From assembly GCA_025149125.1 (NCBI GenBank), contig CP102272.1, forward strand, positions 806,001-870,000: a DNA stretch of 64,000 nucleotides, read 5' to 3'. Shown here piece by piece: positions 29,637-37,962 of the stretch. Every line of letters begins with the position of its first letter. Positions within the stretch are counted from its first letter, which is position 1. Position numbers and translations under genes: made by a program. The notes under the pieces are model-generated. The model did no database searches and had not been told where the DNA came from. It saw nothing but the letters and a program-made list of their open reading frames with translations. The DNA comes from [Clostridium] asparagiforme DSM 15981. GTDB lineage: Bacteria > Bacillota > Clostridia > Lachnospirales > Lachnospiraceae.

Positions 29637-30000
29637 CCGTGAAAATAGTGATTTAGATGAGCATTTTATGATGTCTCCAGATGGCGTAACGGCCATACAA
29701 AGCAAATCTGGTAATACATGGCGGAGGTTGCAAGTTCAGATGATCAATGATGACATCGCGCTTTTTAAAAGTCACGATGGTGGAGCCACCTGGCCAGAAG
29801 TAAAAACTCTTCTAACTAACGCAGATTTTCGCACATCAGGTGTGAAACTAGCAGAAATATTTTACGACCCATTGGCTAGTAGTGCGGTCATAAAGTGGAC
29901 ACTAAGTGACAACTTGATATATCAAATGGTTATCACTGATCAAGGATTGCGATATGACCGCTGGAACGGATTAACATGGGAAAATATGTGGACCAAATGA
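29637..30000 (+). pseudogene. Orphan tail-fibre C-terminal cassette 3
   Basis: An open frame without a plausible start runs to 30000. It contains R-E-N-S-D-L at 29638-29655, with DNA AATAGTGATTTAG identical over 13 nt and in the same codon phase as the fibre crossover site at 21875. The remainder (FMMSPDGVTAIQSKSGNTWR; DDIALFKSHDGGATWPEVKT; WNGLTWENMWTK) looks like a fibre end. It is 7.5 kb from the fibre gene, in the same orientation, and may be a stored or stranded cassette. Confidence 0.6.
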
Positions 30001-30119
30001 TTAATTACATAAGAAGTATATTAGAACAAAAAAGCCTCAAAAAAGGGTGAGAAAGAGTGCGGAAAAATATTATCATTAGCGACAAAATAGATACACGAAA
30101 ACCCTTCTAGCCCTTGAAA

Positions 30120-30278
30120 CTACGTTGTTTTTTCTTTCAAACCCATTAACATTTCTTCAAGCTCATTTACATTATCTGAAATAAAAAACAATAGTAGCCT
30201 TGCTTTAAATGCTTCTGAATAACTACATTTATACGCTTTTTGTATGTCGGAAATCCTATATATATTGGTATCTTTCAT
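30120..30278 (-). CDS. Small hypothetical protein (52 aa)
   Basis: ATG 30278 follows GAAGGTGAGAT. MKDTNIYRISDIQKAYKCSY, then SEAFKARLLLFFISDNVNEL, EEMLMGLKEKTT. Helical with one hydrophobic stretch. Last gene of the leftward early operon. 30001-30119 shows nothing clear beyond AT-rich sequence. Confidence 0.5.
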   Translation of the reverse strand: MKDTNIYRISDIQKAYKCSYSEAFKARLLLFFISDNVNELEEMLMGLKEKTT

Positions 30279-30322
30279 ATCTCACCTTCTTTAATTTTGA
30301 AAATCCTAATTTTCTCCGAGTT

Positions 30323-30541
30323 TTACGCTTCGTAACGTCTTGGGTCAACCTGTTCACCAAATTCAATATTAGCAGTCAGGTACATATATTCTTCAAATCC
30401 AATAATGCCACAAGCACGAGCGTACTCACATATTGCCTTGAATTTTTCCTGTGCACTAACATCTTCACATGATTTATTGTACTCTTCCGCCCTATATTTG
30501 AGGACTTCACGACACCTTACATAACCAAATCCTGATTTCAT
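30323..30541 (-). CDS. Small protein paralogous to 28023-28244 (72 aa)
   Basis: ATG 30541 follows AGGAAGGGGAAGTGAA. Shares the RCRE...Y(N)K, EKFKA(I/V)CEYAR.CG and EQVDP.RYE blocks with the rightward gene at 28023. Here it is the penultimate gene of the early operon, whereas the other copy belongs to the RHH-controlled region, so the two would be expressed at different times. Confidence 0.65.
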   Translation of the reverse strand: MKSGFGYVRCREVLKYRAEEYNKSCEDVSAQEKFKAICEYARACGIIGFEEYMYLTANIEFGEQVDPRRYEA

Positions 30542-30610
30542 TTCACTTCCCCTTCCTGGCTTCTGGCCGAAAACCTTATCATCTCGACCTCCAAAATGTT
30601 AATTTTAAGT

Positions 30611-31138
30611 TTATAAATCTTTTTCTTTTAATAGCTTGCCGATGCTGGCGGTTGTGGTTTTACTGTTATACGGAAATGATACTTCAAAAAATAAATCGTT
30701 TTCAAAAGCTTTTCTCGCCTGTACAGTACACATATTCCCATCGAAACTAATAGACTTAAATCTTGTGCAATAATTAGTATAATTTCCAAATGCTTTAATT
30801 ACCTTCTGATAAATCTTATACTGAACCCCTTCTAATATCTCATATCCCAACTTTTCTTTATTGATAACAGAAAAGGATTCATTGTAATAATTACACAGCC
30901 TATTACTTCCGATCTCCCGAATGACTATACAGTCGTTTTCTATATGGTCTACAATTCCTACCACAAAATCATTGATATTTAAAGAAGTGTTGGCAAAAAC
31001 CAAATCCCCTTTACATATTCCAGAGGGATTTAACATATATGACTTGACGTATTCTTCTTTTTTATCAAAAGAACCGTATAGTAAACCCGGAATGATTCTC
31101 GTAATTATAGTCATTAGAATTCTTTCTTTGTCTCTCAT
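30611..31138 (-). CDS. Hypothetical protein (175 aa)
   Basis: ATG 31138 follows TTTAGGAGAAGAA. Contains a beta-rich middle (GICKGDLVFANTSLNINDFV; GIVDHIENDCIVIREIGSNR) resembling a small SH3-like or PUA-like barrel, and a C-terminal FENDLFFEVSFPYNSKTTTA. AT-rich compared with its neighbours, which suggests recent acquisition. Function unknown. In-frame extra stops and ATTAACAT follow its end. Confidence 0.65.
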   Translation of the reverse strand: MRDKERILMTIITRIIPGLLYGSFDKKEEYVKSYMLNPSGICKGDLVFANTSLNINDFVVGIVDHIENDCIVIREIGSNRLCNYYNESFSVINKEKLGYEILEGVQYKIYQKVIKAFGNYTNYCTRFKSISFDGNMCTVQARKAFENDLFFEVSFPYNSKTTTASIGKLLKEKDL

Positions 31139-31159
31139 TTCTTCTCCTAAATGTTAATT

Positions 31160-32281
31160 TTATGAAATAAACCCATCTGTGAAAAAATCCATCTGGCCAG
31201 GTAATTCTACACCATCTGGTATGTTCTCCCACTCGACTCCGATGTAATCCAATACCCGGCCCCAGCCAAACTTCTCCCCTGTTTCCGGGTCTGTGCAGCA
31301 CCGGTACATCCAAAATTCCCATTCTTTCGGATTTCTCATCCTAAGCTGGTCAAATCGGTGAGGACGCTTCTCCATGTGCACCCCGAAGCCACACATACTA
31401 CAGCCAGTGCGCTGTGCCCCTGTGGTGTATAGTGTGCCATCTGGCCTACTGGCGATTGTCCCATATATCTCTGGCACTGGCGCTTTTAAATCAAGTGCTA
31501 ACTGCAATAAATCCTGCCTTAAAAACGGTGCAAATGGTGCACTCCGGATAACGCCTTTTCCAAAATAATTGCACCCATGTTCCGTCAAGGCTTCTTCTCT
31601 CTGTCCGCCCTCGCTGGCCATCAGTCCTAGGAACGGCTTGCTATTATGTTCCTTTGCCCATTTATCACATGGCTGTTCTTTCATGTACAAGCAGCATTTG
31701 TTCGACACTTTAAATGGGGCAATCTGATAATTCACGCCTTCATTCTCGTTTTCATAGCCTGCAAACAGTTCCAGCCATTTCTGCGGCAGCTTCATGCGGC
31801 TGTTCTTTGCATAGTGTCCCTGTGCGCCGCACTCACCGGTGATAATCGCATGGCGAACAGTTTTATTCTTTTCCGTTGGATTTTGCAATGTGTCTATCTT
31901 CCCAGCAATGCGCTTGCTGATAACCGGAAAACCATATTCTTGCAAAATTTCCACTTTAGGTTTCCCTGACTTAACTGGAATGACTCCCAGTTCCCGGTGT
32001 ATCCGCTGAATGCTCTTATCCTCTAGCGCTGATACTGATATAGCTGGCACATCAATGCCAATCTTCCGCAGAAACAGCAGCAGTACAATACTATCCAATC
32101 CTCCTACGCTCACATGGGCGTTAAGGCCCATATCATCCAACTTTTCAACGTATTCAATAGCCCGAAGCTCTGCGCGCTTCACCTTGACTTCATACGGCAG
32201 CGCCTGCATGGCGGTCATCTGGGCCTTTTTCTTTCGCTTCTCTGCTTTCCACTCTTCGGTGGTTAATTCTTTCTTTTCCAT
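31160..32281 (-). CDS. PAPS-reductase-like PP-loop protein
   Basis: 373 aa. The PP-loop region NAHVSVGGLDSIVLLLFLRK corresponds to the S-G-G-x-D-S motif of PAPS reductase/adenine nucleotide alpha hydrolases, with V in place of the first S. Cys-rich parts (KCCLYMKEQPCDKW; TGAQRTGCSMCGFGVHMEKR) may bind an iron-sulphur cluster. Phages often carry such enzymes; proposed roles include sulphur transfer to nucleic acids, but the substrate is unknown. Long conserved ITGECGAQGHYAKNSRMKLP and ASRPDGTLYTTGAQRTGCSM segments indicate an intact gene. Confidence 0.78.
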   Translation of the reverse strand: MEKKELTTEEWKAEKRKKKAQMTAMQALPYEVKVKRAELRAIEYVEKLDDMGLNAHVSVGGLDSIVLLLFLRKIGIDVPAISVSALEDKSIQRIHRELGVIPVKSGKPKVEILQEYGFPVISKRIAGKIDTLQNPTEKNKTVRHAIITGECGAQGHYAKNSRMKLPQKWLELFAGYENENEGVNYQIAPFKVSNKCCLYMKEQPCDKWAKEHNSKPFLGLMASEGGQREEALTEHGCNYFGKGVIRSAPFAPFLRQDLLQLALDLKAPVPEIYGTIASRPDGTLYTTGAQRTGCSMCGFGVHMEKRPHRFDQLRMRNPKEWEFWMYRCCTDPETGEKFGWGRVLDYIGVEWENIPDGVELPGQMDFFTDGFIS

Positions 32282-32286
32282 TTTTC

Positions 32287-32337
32287 AAAAGGAGCCGGGA
32301 TATCCCGTCAACGGTGCGCACCGCTCCGGCCTCCTTT
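32287..32337 (-). other. Three-way-junction-like leader of the PAPS-reductase-like gene
   Basis: Two perfect 10-bp palindromes, GGTGCGCACC and GGGATATCCC, are enclosed by AAAGGAGG...CTCCTTTT. The gene's ribosome site is part of the closing stem on the minus strand, so the fold could control its translation. Confidence 0.5.
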
Positions 32338-32366
32338 CTTAGTTTTCAAAATAACGATTTAACCGA

Positions 32367-33053
32367 TTATTCCTCCGGTTTTTCACACCGTTCAAACTCT
32401 ATCACCCATACCCAAGGGTTGGCTGTCCATCCATATGTATCCAGGTCCTTTTTCTTGACCGTGGAATCCCATATCTGCATCCATTCCAATGCATAAGCTG
32501 CATTCGTCCATACCTCAGTTTTTTCCGGCATTTGTGCGATATAATTGTTGATTTTTTCTTGTCGAGCACCTTCCTTTATAATTTGCTCATTTGAAATTCC
32601 CTGTAATCGCTCTAACCTCACAGAAACAACCCTTAACCATATACGGGCGGCTTCTTTTGGCATGTGGATGGACGGACGCCACTTTTCGCTTGCATCTTCC
32701 GAATTTGCGATGCTTGCCTTGTATCCGTAAAATTCGGCCATGTGGGAATTTTCACCTTTACCCACACGCTTTTCATACTTGTGCCAGGTTTCCCGGACAT
32801 ACATGATATCGCCTGGACAATAGGGAGCGTGTATCCAAGAGCCTCCAGTTATTGCCTTTACCCCGTAGCCACATTGACGACAAGCCCACTCATTATTGCC
32901 CATATCCCAGAATCCTTTTTCATGTCTGCATTCAAATTCCGTACCTTCTAAGGATATTTTAAACTGCGGCTTAATCACTCTCCTGGTAACTGTTTTACGC
33001 CCATCCAGGATCGCCCGAACCATGTCGTTATTAAATAATATCGGTTTTACCAT
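32367..33053 (-). CDS. ASCH-domain phage protein (228 aa)
   Basis: ATG 33053 follows GAAGGAGTGGCAC. PILFNNDMVRAILDGRKTVT then RRVIKPQF is the canonical start of phage ASCH/YqfB-like proteins. A CRQCGYG knuckle is inserted, followed by YCPGDIMYVRETWHKYEKRV and RIWLRVVSVRLERLQGISNE. A nucleic-acid or modified-base binding role is likely. The second ASCH gene in this element (see 721-1233). Confidence 0.8.
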   Translation of the reverse strand: MVKPILFNNDMVRAILDGRKTVTRRVIKPQFKISLEGTEFECRHEKGFWDMGNNEWACRQCGYGVKAITGGSWIHAPYCPGDIMYVRETWHKYEKRVGKGENSHMAEFYGYKASIANSEDASEKWRPSIHMPKEAARIWLRVVSVRLERLQGISNEQIIKEGARQEKINNYIAQMPEKTEVWTNAAYALEWMQIWDSTVKKKDLDTYGWTANPWVWVIEFERCEKPEE

Positions 33054-33219
33054 GTGCCACTCCTTCCTCGGTTAAATCCGTGCTGTTTTCCCATTCCAGA
33101 TTGTCGTGCAACGTCAAAGCCAACAAATACACGACTTCTTTTTCATCCTCTGAAGTTGCCGTCTCTTCAAAGGTTTGCAATGATTCCGCTAAAGCAGCAA
33201 TCCACTCATTTCTAATCAT
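33031..33219 (-). CDS. Small acidic protein (62 aa)
   Basis: ATG 33219 lies in GGAGATTAACATG, overlapping the stop region of the upstream gene. IRNEWIAALAESLQTFEETA, then SEDEKEVVYLLALTLHDNLE is acidic and helical. It overlaps the ASCH start by 23 nt. Unknown. Confidence 0.55.
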   Translation of the reverse strand: MIRNEWIAALAESLQTFEETATSEDEKEVVYLLALTLHDNLEWENSTDLTEEGVAHGKTDII

Positions 33220-33220
33220 G

Positions 33221-33550
33221 TTAATCTCCTAAATCCGTGTTTGGCGTTGAAAAATCAAACGCCATCTGGTCCGACAAATCCGTATGCTCCAAGTTCCCAC
33301 GGTCCAGGTCCTCCGGCGATCCCACAATTACCACAATGCAGGGATTACCCATGTCTGATACCGTATGTTGTGCCACAACCGGATAGTGCAGACGACGCTT
33401 ATGGTCAACCACTATAATATCTATCAAATCATCCCGTCCAAACCGTTTCAAGTATGCCTGGAGCGTCTTGTTTTTGATGGCCGGTTCCAAGTCATCAAGC
33501 GATATCTGACCGTCGCACTCGTAATGCTCCAATGCCTCATTTTCCATCAT
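33221..33550 (-). CDS. Hypothetical protein (109 aa)
   Basis: ATG 33550 follows AGAGGAGGATCGGG; a longer frame has no ribosome site. LDDLEPAIKNKTLQAYLKRF, GRDDLIDIIVVDHKRRLHYP, then an acidic tail with DQMAFDFSTPNTDLGD. Two beta strands (DIIVVDH; PCIVVIVGS) suggest a small alpha/beta fold. Unknown role in the early operon. Confidence 0.6.
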   Translation of the reverse strand: MMENEALEHYECDGQISLDDLEPAIKNKTLQAYLKRFGRDDLIDIIVVDHKRRLHYPVVAQHTVSDMGNPCIVVIVGSPEDLDRGNLEHTDLSDQMAFDFSTPNTDLGD

Positions 33551-33794
33551 CCCGATCCTCCTCTCTGTCCGGGTTAAACCTGACATAGCAGCACCCCGGA
33601 ACCGTCAGCGTACGCGGACTTCCGTCGATGTAATTGATCGTCCCATCCTGGCGCATTTTCACGAGCTTTTCAAAAACCGTGGAAGTGGACTTGTATCCCA
33701 GGCCCGCCGTGATATCTCTGACGGTGGGTGGATACCCGTTTTTCACCATGTACTCCGCGGCGTAATCGACGATCCGCTGTTCAGTTCCCGTCAT
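33537..33794 (-). CDS. LexA-like winged-helix protein without peptidase domain
   Basis: 85 aa; ATG 33794 follows AAGGTGGTCAAGA. TGTEQRIVDYAAEYMVKNGY, PPTVRDITAGLGYKSTSTVF then EKLVKMRQDGTINYIDGSPR is the N-terminal wHTH of LexA (YPPTVREIA...S.STV...L..L...G.I). The Ser/Lys autopeptidase half is missing. It might compete at SOS boxes, of which this element has three, or act as an independent repressor. Confidence 0.75.
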   Translation of the reverse strand: MTGTEQRIVDYAAEYMVKNGYPPTVRDITAGLGYKSTSTVFEKLVKMRQDGTINYIDGSPRTLTVPGCCYVRFNPDREEDRDDGK

Positions 33795-34590
33795 TCTTGA
33801 CCACCTTCTGTTCTGCCAACAGCTCTCCCACGGCCTTCGCAAATTCCCGTTTCAGGGCTGGAACATTATCGATCAACTCACCGTTTGAAACATGACGCTT
33901 GATTCCGGTGTCCCGCCGGTATCCTTCTTCGTAATTCGCGTACAGGATACCTTTCTTTTTCAGCCTTCCCTTAACGAGGGTATAGGTGGCGCAACCATAG
34001 TTGCTCTTGTCACCGCGTGCCACGATCAACGGCTGAATGATCTCCTGCCGCGTCTTTCCCATCTCGGCCTCGGCTGCCATCCGGCGCCGTTCCATCTCCT
34101 TGCGGCTGTCCTCTTCCAGGTTGGACAGAACCGGATCGAAAATGGATCGCCACTGTGGGCTATCAGAAACCGCGTCAAGGCAAGAAGCCCGCTCGATCCC
34201 AGGGTGTGCATTTCTGTATTCCTTGATGGCCTGTTCGGAAACGAACCCATACACATCCCGCATTTTGCCGTACACGCGGCGCAGCACGGTGTTAAAATCC
34301 GCATACAGCTCCGGGTATTCCTTGACCATCTTGTCCACCCGGCGGCGCATATCCATCTTCCACGCAATTTCTTCCGGTACACTGGGCAGCTTTTCAGCTG
34401 GCGCCTTGGTAATCCGTTTTTCCGGCCTCTGTGTGCCCTCAAACAAGCTGATGATCTTATCCTCCTGTTCCTGCACCGTCCGAAATTTGGCGTCCAGTGT
34501 AGCCATTATGTCGGATCGCAGCTCCACAAATTTCTGGTCAATGTATGCCCTGTCCAGAAACAGGGCGCTTCTGTTAGTTGCCTTTCCCAT
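33781..34590 (-). CDS. Early hypothetical protein (269 aa)
   Basis: ATG 34590. N-terminal coiled-coil-like region (IMATLDAKFRTVQEQEDKII), then AWKMDMRRRVDKMVKEYPEL and FNTVLRRVYGKMRDVYGFVS. A basic C-terminal part has RLKKKGILYANYEEGYRRDT. The plan resembles phage antirepressor/ORF6C or replication accessory proteins, but I cannot assign it. Overlaps both neighbours, so firmly in the operon. Confidence 0.6.
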   Translation of the reverse strand: MGKATNRSALFLDRAYIDQKFVELRSDIMATLDAKFRTVQEQEDKIISLFEGTQRPEKRITKAPAEKLPSVPEEIAWKMDMRRRVDKMVKEYPELYADFNTVLRRVYGKMRDVYGFVSEQAIKEYRNAHPGIERASCLDAVSDSPQWRSIFDPVLSNLEEDSRKEMERRRMAAEAEMGKTRQEIIQPLIVARGDKSNYGCATYTLVKGRLKKKGILYANYEEGYRRDTGIKRHVSNGELIDNVPALKREFAKAVGELLAEQKVVKNDGN

Positions 34591-35236
34591 AGTCTCCCAT
34601 ATCCTCTCTCAATTTTTTTGTCAAATTCTGCTGGACTAACTTTTCGTAGTCCGTGTTGCGCTGCTCAAAATTGTGAAACTGATTAGGTTTACTGCCTTTG
34701 GCGGTCAATTCCTGCCGCTGGCTCCTTGCCCAGTTTCTAACCGCAGCTCTCCAGTCCTTCATTTTGTTTTTTCCAACCATCCACCCCTTGGACTCGTAGA
34801 AGTCCACAAAGGATTCTGCATTAACCTTGTAGCCGTTTTGGCTGCAATATTCAGCCACATCCCCAACCGCAGGTGGGGAAAACGCTTTTTTATTATTATC
34901 CTTTACATTATCCTTTTCCTTATCCTTTTCCTTAGGTTCAGGTATGGTTAATGGTTGGTTATCGTTTGGTTTGCGCTTGGTTACGGTTTGGTTATTTCTC
35001 GGTTCCGTGGTGGTTCTCGGTCTGCCGCCTTTGGTTCCGTTTTGGTATCGCCGGTTATTTGCGTCTATCTGGGGTTTCGCCATCAGATAGATGCTCTTTG
35101 CGATCCCGGCGGATGAAGGTTCCAGGCCATCCAGGCCATAGTCCATAATCGCCCGTACACATGCTGCAAACTGCTCGTCCGGAAGCTCCTTGATCGCCTC
35201 GTAAAAGCTCCGGTAAAATACTACGCTATCCCTCAT
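34574..35236 (-). CDS. Replisome-organiser-like protein (DUF6291-type N-terminus)
   Basis: 220 aa; ATG 35236 after GGGTGGAATT. The start RDSVVFYRSFYEAIKELPDE, QFAACVRAIMDYGLDGLE is the recognisable DUF6291 segment of clostridial phage replication proteins. A low-complexity linker follows (EPKEKDKEKDNVKDNNKK, reflected as CCTTTTC repeats in DNA). The C-terminal FVDFYESKGWMVGKNKMKDW, RAAVRNWARSQ resembles DnaD/helicase-loader ends. Likely involved in phage replication initiation. Confidence 0.7.
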   Translation of the reverse strand: MRDSVVFYRSFYEAIKELPDEQFAACVRAIMDYGLDGLEPSSAGIAKSIYLMAKPQIDANNRRYQNGTKGGRPRTTTEPRNNQTVTKRKPNDNQPLTIPEPKEKDKEKDNVKDNNKKAFSPPAVGDVAEYCSQNGYKVNAESFVDFYESKGWMVGKNKMKDWRAAVRNWARSQRQELTAKGSKPNQFHNFEQRNTDYEKLVQQNLTKKLREDMGDYGKGN

Positions 35237-35598
35237 AATTCCACCCAGAACATGCTCATCTGACCGGGCATGTCCCCGTTCTTCCGGCCTTCTACAAACC
35301 GTCTTGCGGCTCTTGTCGCTGCTATTATAGACTGCACACGTCGATCCTGCATTGTCAGCCACGCGGCGGCCTCACGGCGGCCCTCCGGCGTCGAATTTGG
35401 TATGTAGTACCCGCCCCGTATACCAAGGCTGATAATCACATTATCATGCCTAAGGGCTTCTATCGCCTCCCGAACCAGCCTATCCCTGTACCCAGTTATC
35501 CGGCTTAGTTCTTTCCGACTGAGGGCGTTTTTACGGCCCACCCGCAGGGCATTGTATACTACGCACTGGATAACTCTCTGATCTTTCCGCTTTCGCAT
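35233..35598 (-). CDS. Winged-HTH protein (121 aa)
   Basis: ATG 35598 follows GGAAGGAGGGCAGAA. LSRKELSRITGYRDRLVREA, IEALRHDNVIISLGIRGGYY is a wHTH with wing. Probably a regulator or replication-origin binder. It overlaps the replication protein by 4 nt. Between it and the next gene, 35599-35714 is non-coding with GGTATACC palindromes and GTATAC motifs that may be operators or an origin. Confidence 0.65.
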   Translation of the reverse strand: MRKRKDQRVIQCVVYNALRVGRKNALSRKELSRITGYRDRLVREAIEALRHDNVIISLGIRGGYYIPNSTPEGRREAAAWLTMQDRRVQSIIAATRAARRFVEGRKNGDMPGQMSMFWVEL

Positions 35599-35714
35599 TT
35601 CTGCCCTCCTTCCTGGGCCGGGCAAAGGAGGTATGTATAACACCCGGCCCCATGAAATATGGTCAAAAAGTATACACCTAATACCGTGACATATTATGGA
35701 GGTATACCGTGTTC

Positions 35715-36017
35715 CTATAGATAATTGCGGCCAAACTCGGCCATAAACTCCTGGCGGCTGCCGTAATGCTCCTCATAGTATTTCTGGGCCATGCATTTCA
35801 GCATACCGTCAATCTGCAAATTCTCCTCCGTTCGCACAAACCGCGCGCCGTTCGGATGGAGGTCATATCGCAAGGGGACCACAAACCCTCTCTGCTCTGA
35901 TTTGACCTTGTAGCCCTGGCGACCCTCAAATATGTGGTGCCGCTCAATGTATGGGCTGCTGGTGAAAAAGCAATGGTCCATATCGTCCGTGAAAACGCTC
36001 CACAATCTCTTAGCCAT
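35715..36017 (-). CDS. HNH-like small protein (100 aa)
   Basis: ATG 36017 overlaps the preceding stop. DMDHCFFTSSPYIERHHIFE then GFVVPLRYDLHPNGARFVR has the C-x-x-(T)...HH.IF...H pattern of small HNH/Ref-like proteins in phage recombination regions. Whether it is catalytic is unclear. Located beside NinB-like and Rad52-like genes, which supports a DNA-processing role. Confidence 0.6.
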   Translation of the reverse strand: MAKRLWSVFTDDMDHCFFTSSPYIERHHIFEGRQGYKVKSEQRGFVVPLRYDLHPNGARFVRTEENLQIDGMLKCMAQKYYEEHYGSRQEFMAEFGRNYL

Positions 36018-36591
36018 CCTGTACCCTCTTCCGGCGGTTCTGCTCGTATAGTGCCATCATCCGCTCCAGCTCTTGGGGCGTCATCGTCTCGATTCCCAGG
36101 TCCTTGCACTCCTCCACCAGACCATTGATTAATGTGCTCATTTCAGCGGTGTCGTAAGTGCTGGAACCGCGCAGCATAAGGTATGTGCGAAAACTGCTCC
36201 CATCATTCGCGGTTTTCACCTGGGATGTGGGCTTGATGTGGAAAGTTTCAGCCTCCAGGGCCATCCGCTCCCCCTCATCATTATCTGGCACCACAACGTA
36301 GATCAGATCCCCGTCAACCTCCACCAATTTCCCATACCGTCGCAACATCATGTTGTGTGCGCGGTTCTTTGATATCCCCGCAACTTCTGACAACTTAGTC
36401 AGCAGGGACCAATAATAAGAGTTGGCGTCCAGGCTGCGCTTCCGGCGGTATACCTTAGCTGTGAGGGCCAGCAGCTTCCCACTTAACTGTTCGATTTCCC
36501 CGCTTACGTCCTTGTCAACCTCGAACGTAAGGCGGAATCTTCCGGTCATCCAGTCTTTCGTGACGTCTTTCAATGTCCCTTTACAGTCCAT
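36010..36591 (-). CDS. NinB-like recombination protein
   Basis: 193 aa. The segment RKRSLDANSYYWSLLTKLSE, then VAGISKNRAHNMMLRRYGKL is the pattern of NinB/Orf family proteins (S.DANA.YW.L..KLA). These bind single-stranded DNA and assist phage recombination. The C-terminal EMSTLINGLVEECKDLGIET agrees. It lies next to the Rad52-like annealase, as in many phages. Confidence 0.7.
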   Translation of the reverse strand: MDCKGTLKDVTKDWMTGRFRLTFEVDKDVSGEIEQLSGKLLALTAKVYRRKRSLDANSYYWSLLTKLSEVAGISKNRAHNMMLRRYGKLVEVDGDLIYVVVPDNDEGERMALEAETFHIKPTSQVKTANDGSSFRTYLMLRGSSTYDTAEMSTLINGLVEECKDLGIETMTPQELERMMALYEQNRRKRVQDG

Positions 36592-36593
36592 GA

Positions 36594-37391
36594 CTACCTC
36601 CCCGCCTCATTCCAGGGCAGTCCTTCCTCCGGGTCGTCCGGCGGTACTGTGGCGGGATCGGGAGCTGTGGGCTTGTCTGGCTTGCGTTTCAAAATATCCA
36701 TAGCCTCTCGGAATTGCTTCATAGTCATGTCATGGATATCTTCCAGGCCATACTTGGACAACATATTCTTCCGCCCGATCCCGGTTCGTGCAAGCTCCAG
36801 GAATAGGGTATTAATGTGCGCCTCCGTCACGAGGTCAACCCGTGGTTCCTCTGGCTGTTCCTGCTGTTGCCCGAGCTTATATACTACACGGTTGTTCTTA
36901 CGGCGCTTGATCTCCAAGCAGCTGATATTGCGATTGGCATCGTAGCCTATCTTGGAGACGTAGAAACGATCATTGCAGCCATATTTCTTTCGGTTGCCAT
37001 TCCTGTCTCCATTCTCGCAGATTTCACAATCCTTATTACTGACCCAGATGAAGGGGGCCGTGTACAATTCCCGGCCAATCCCCCAGTTGAAACAAGCGCG
37101 CTTGAAACTGTCCGAAGCCAGACCCTTCTCCTTCTCCGTGTTGCTCTCTGTCCCGGTGTCCTCCTTCTCGATCCACTGGCCCTTGTCATCGTCCCATATG
37201 GATACGATACAGTTGGCATTCTCCCGGCAGTGTCGCCGCTGCCATCCCATCGGGCCTACTGTCTCGTCAAGGATGTTCTGGTCCACTCTGGCGTCCTTAT
37301 AGAGCAGGAGGGACACACCGTTCGCGGTAACTGTGGCAACACGGCAATCAATCTCATCCGCATTCAGCAACCGAAAATTAAGCTTCCCCAT
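36594..37391 (-). CDS. Rad52/Sak-like single-strand annealing protein
   Basis: 265 aa, ATG 37391. LNADEIDCRVATVTANGVSL (start), ENANCIVSIWDDDKGQWIEK, then EKGLASDSFKRACFNWGIGR ELYTAPFIW reproduces the diagnostic Rad52-superfamily stretch with K-G-x-x-S-D-x-F-K-R-A. A zinc-like insertion (KDCEICENG ... KKYGCND) and a proline-rich tail follow. It should anneal complementary strands during phage replication. Confidence 0.78.
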   Translation of the reverse strand: MGKLNFRLLNADEIDCRVATVTANGVSLLLYKDARVDQNILDETVGPMGWQRRHCRENANCIVSIWDDDKGQWIEKEDTGTESNTEKEKGLASDSFKRACFNWGIGRELYTAPFIWVSNKDCEICENGDRNGNRKKYGCNDRFYVSKIGYDANRNISCLEIKRRKNNRVVYKLGQQQEQPEEPRVDLVTEAHINTLFLELARTGIGRKNMLSKYGLEDIHDMTMKQFREAMDILKRKPDKPTAPDPATVPPDDPEEGLPWNEAGR

Positions 37392-37962
37392 CAGCCTTTT
37401 CCTCCGTCTCTACCACCCGGCTGGCCCACATGTCAGCCATATGTAACATCAGGTACAGAGGGGTTTCCTTGCCCTGAATCTGATACCGGAACGTACCATA
37501 CATGCCATTGTGCATCAGGATCGCCCAATTTTCCTCTTCGGTCAGTTCAATGTGGCGGCCCGCAATCTGAGTGGAGCGGACCTCGTGATCCACATAGAGC
37601 AATTCCGGGTTGCTGGTGTAAGGTTTCGCGGTAGACTGACACGGTTCCGCATTTTTCCCGCGGCCTTTCAGCATGTTAGGGATGTACCCAGGTTTTCCGT
37701 ACTGCCCCGCCTTCCCCAAATCATGCAGCAGTGCGCAGATAATCACGCTATCGTGGGAAATTTCCGGGTAGAGGAGCGCATGAAGCTTGTCCATAATCTG
37801 GTATACATTCAGGCTGTGTTCCGCCAACCCTCCCTTATTCGCAAGATGGTACTGAGTGCTACACGGAGCCGTGTAAAATCCCATCTCGTCCATTTCAGCC
37901 AGCAAAGAAGCCATTCCCTCCCTGCCTGTAGATAACAACAATTCCTCTATTCTCTGTTTCAT
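37378..37962 (-). CDS. HD-domain phosphohydrolase-like protein
   Basis: 194 aa; ATG 37962. Metal-binding residues of the HD superfamily are in order: His in KGGLAEHSLNVYQ, HD in ICALLHDLGKAGQYG, His in LYVDHEVRSTQIAGRHI, and Asp in MLHMADMWASR. Such enzymes hydrolyse nucleotides or phosphoesters; the substrate is unknown. Overlaps the annealase gene by 14 nt. Confidence 0.8.
   Translation of the reverse strand: MKQRIEELLLSTGREGMASLLAEMDEMGFYTAPCSTQYHLANKGGLAEHSLNVYQIMDKLHALLYPEISHDSVIICALLHDLGKAGQYGKPGYIPNMLKGRGKNAEPCQSTAKPYTSNPELLYVDHEVRSTQIAGRHIELTEEENWAILMHNGMYGTFRYQIQGKETPLYLMLHMADMWASRVVETEEKADGEA

Noticed and set aside
21540..30000. Diversity-generating retroelement acting on the tail fibre
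   Set aside because: No reverse transcriptase and no adenine-biased template/variable repeat pair; short inverted crossover sites explain the fibre variants.
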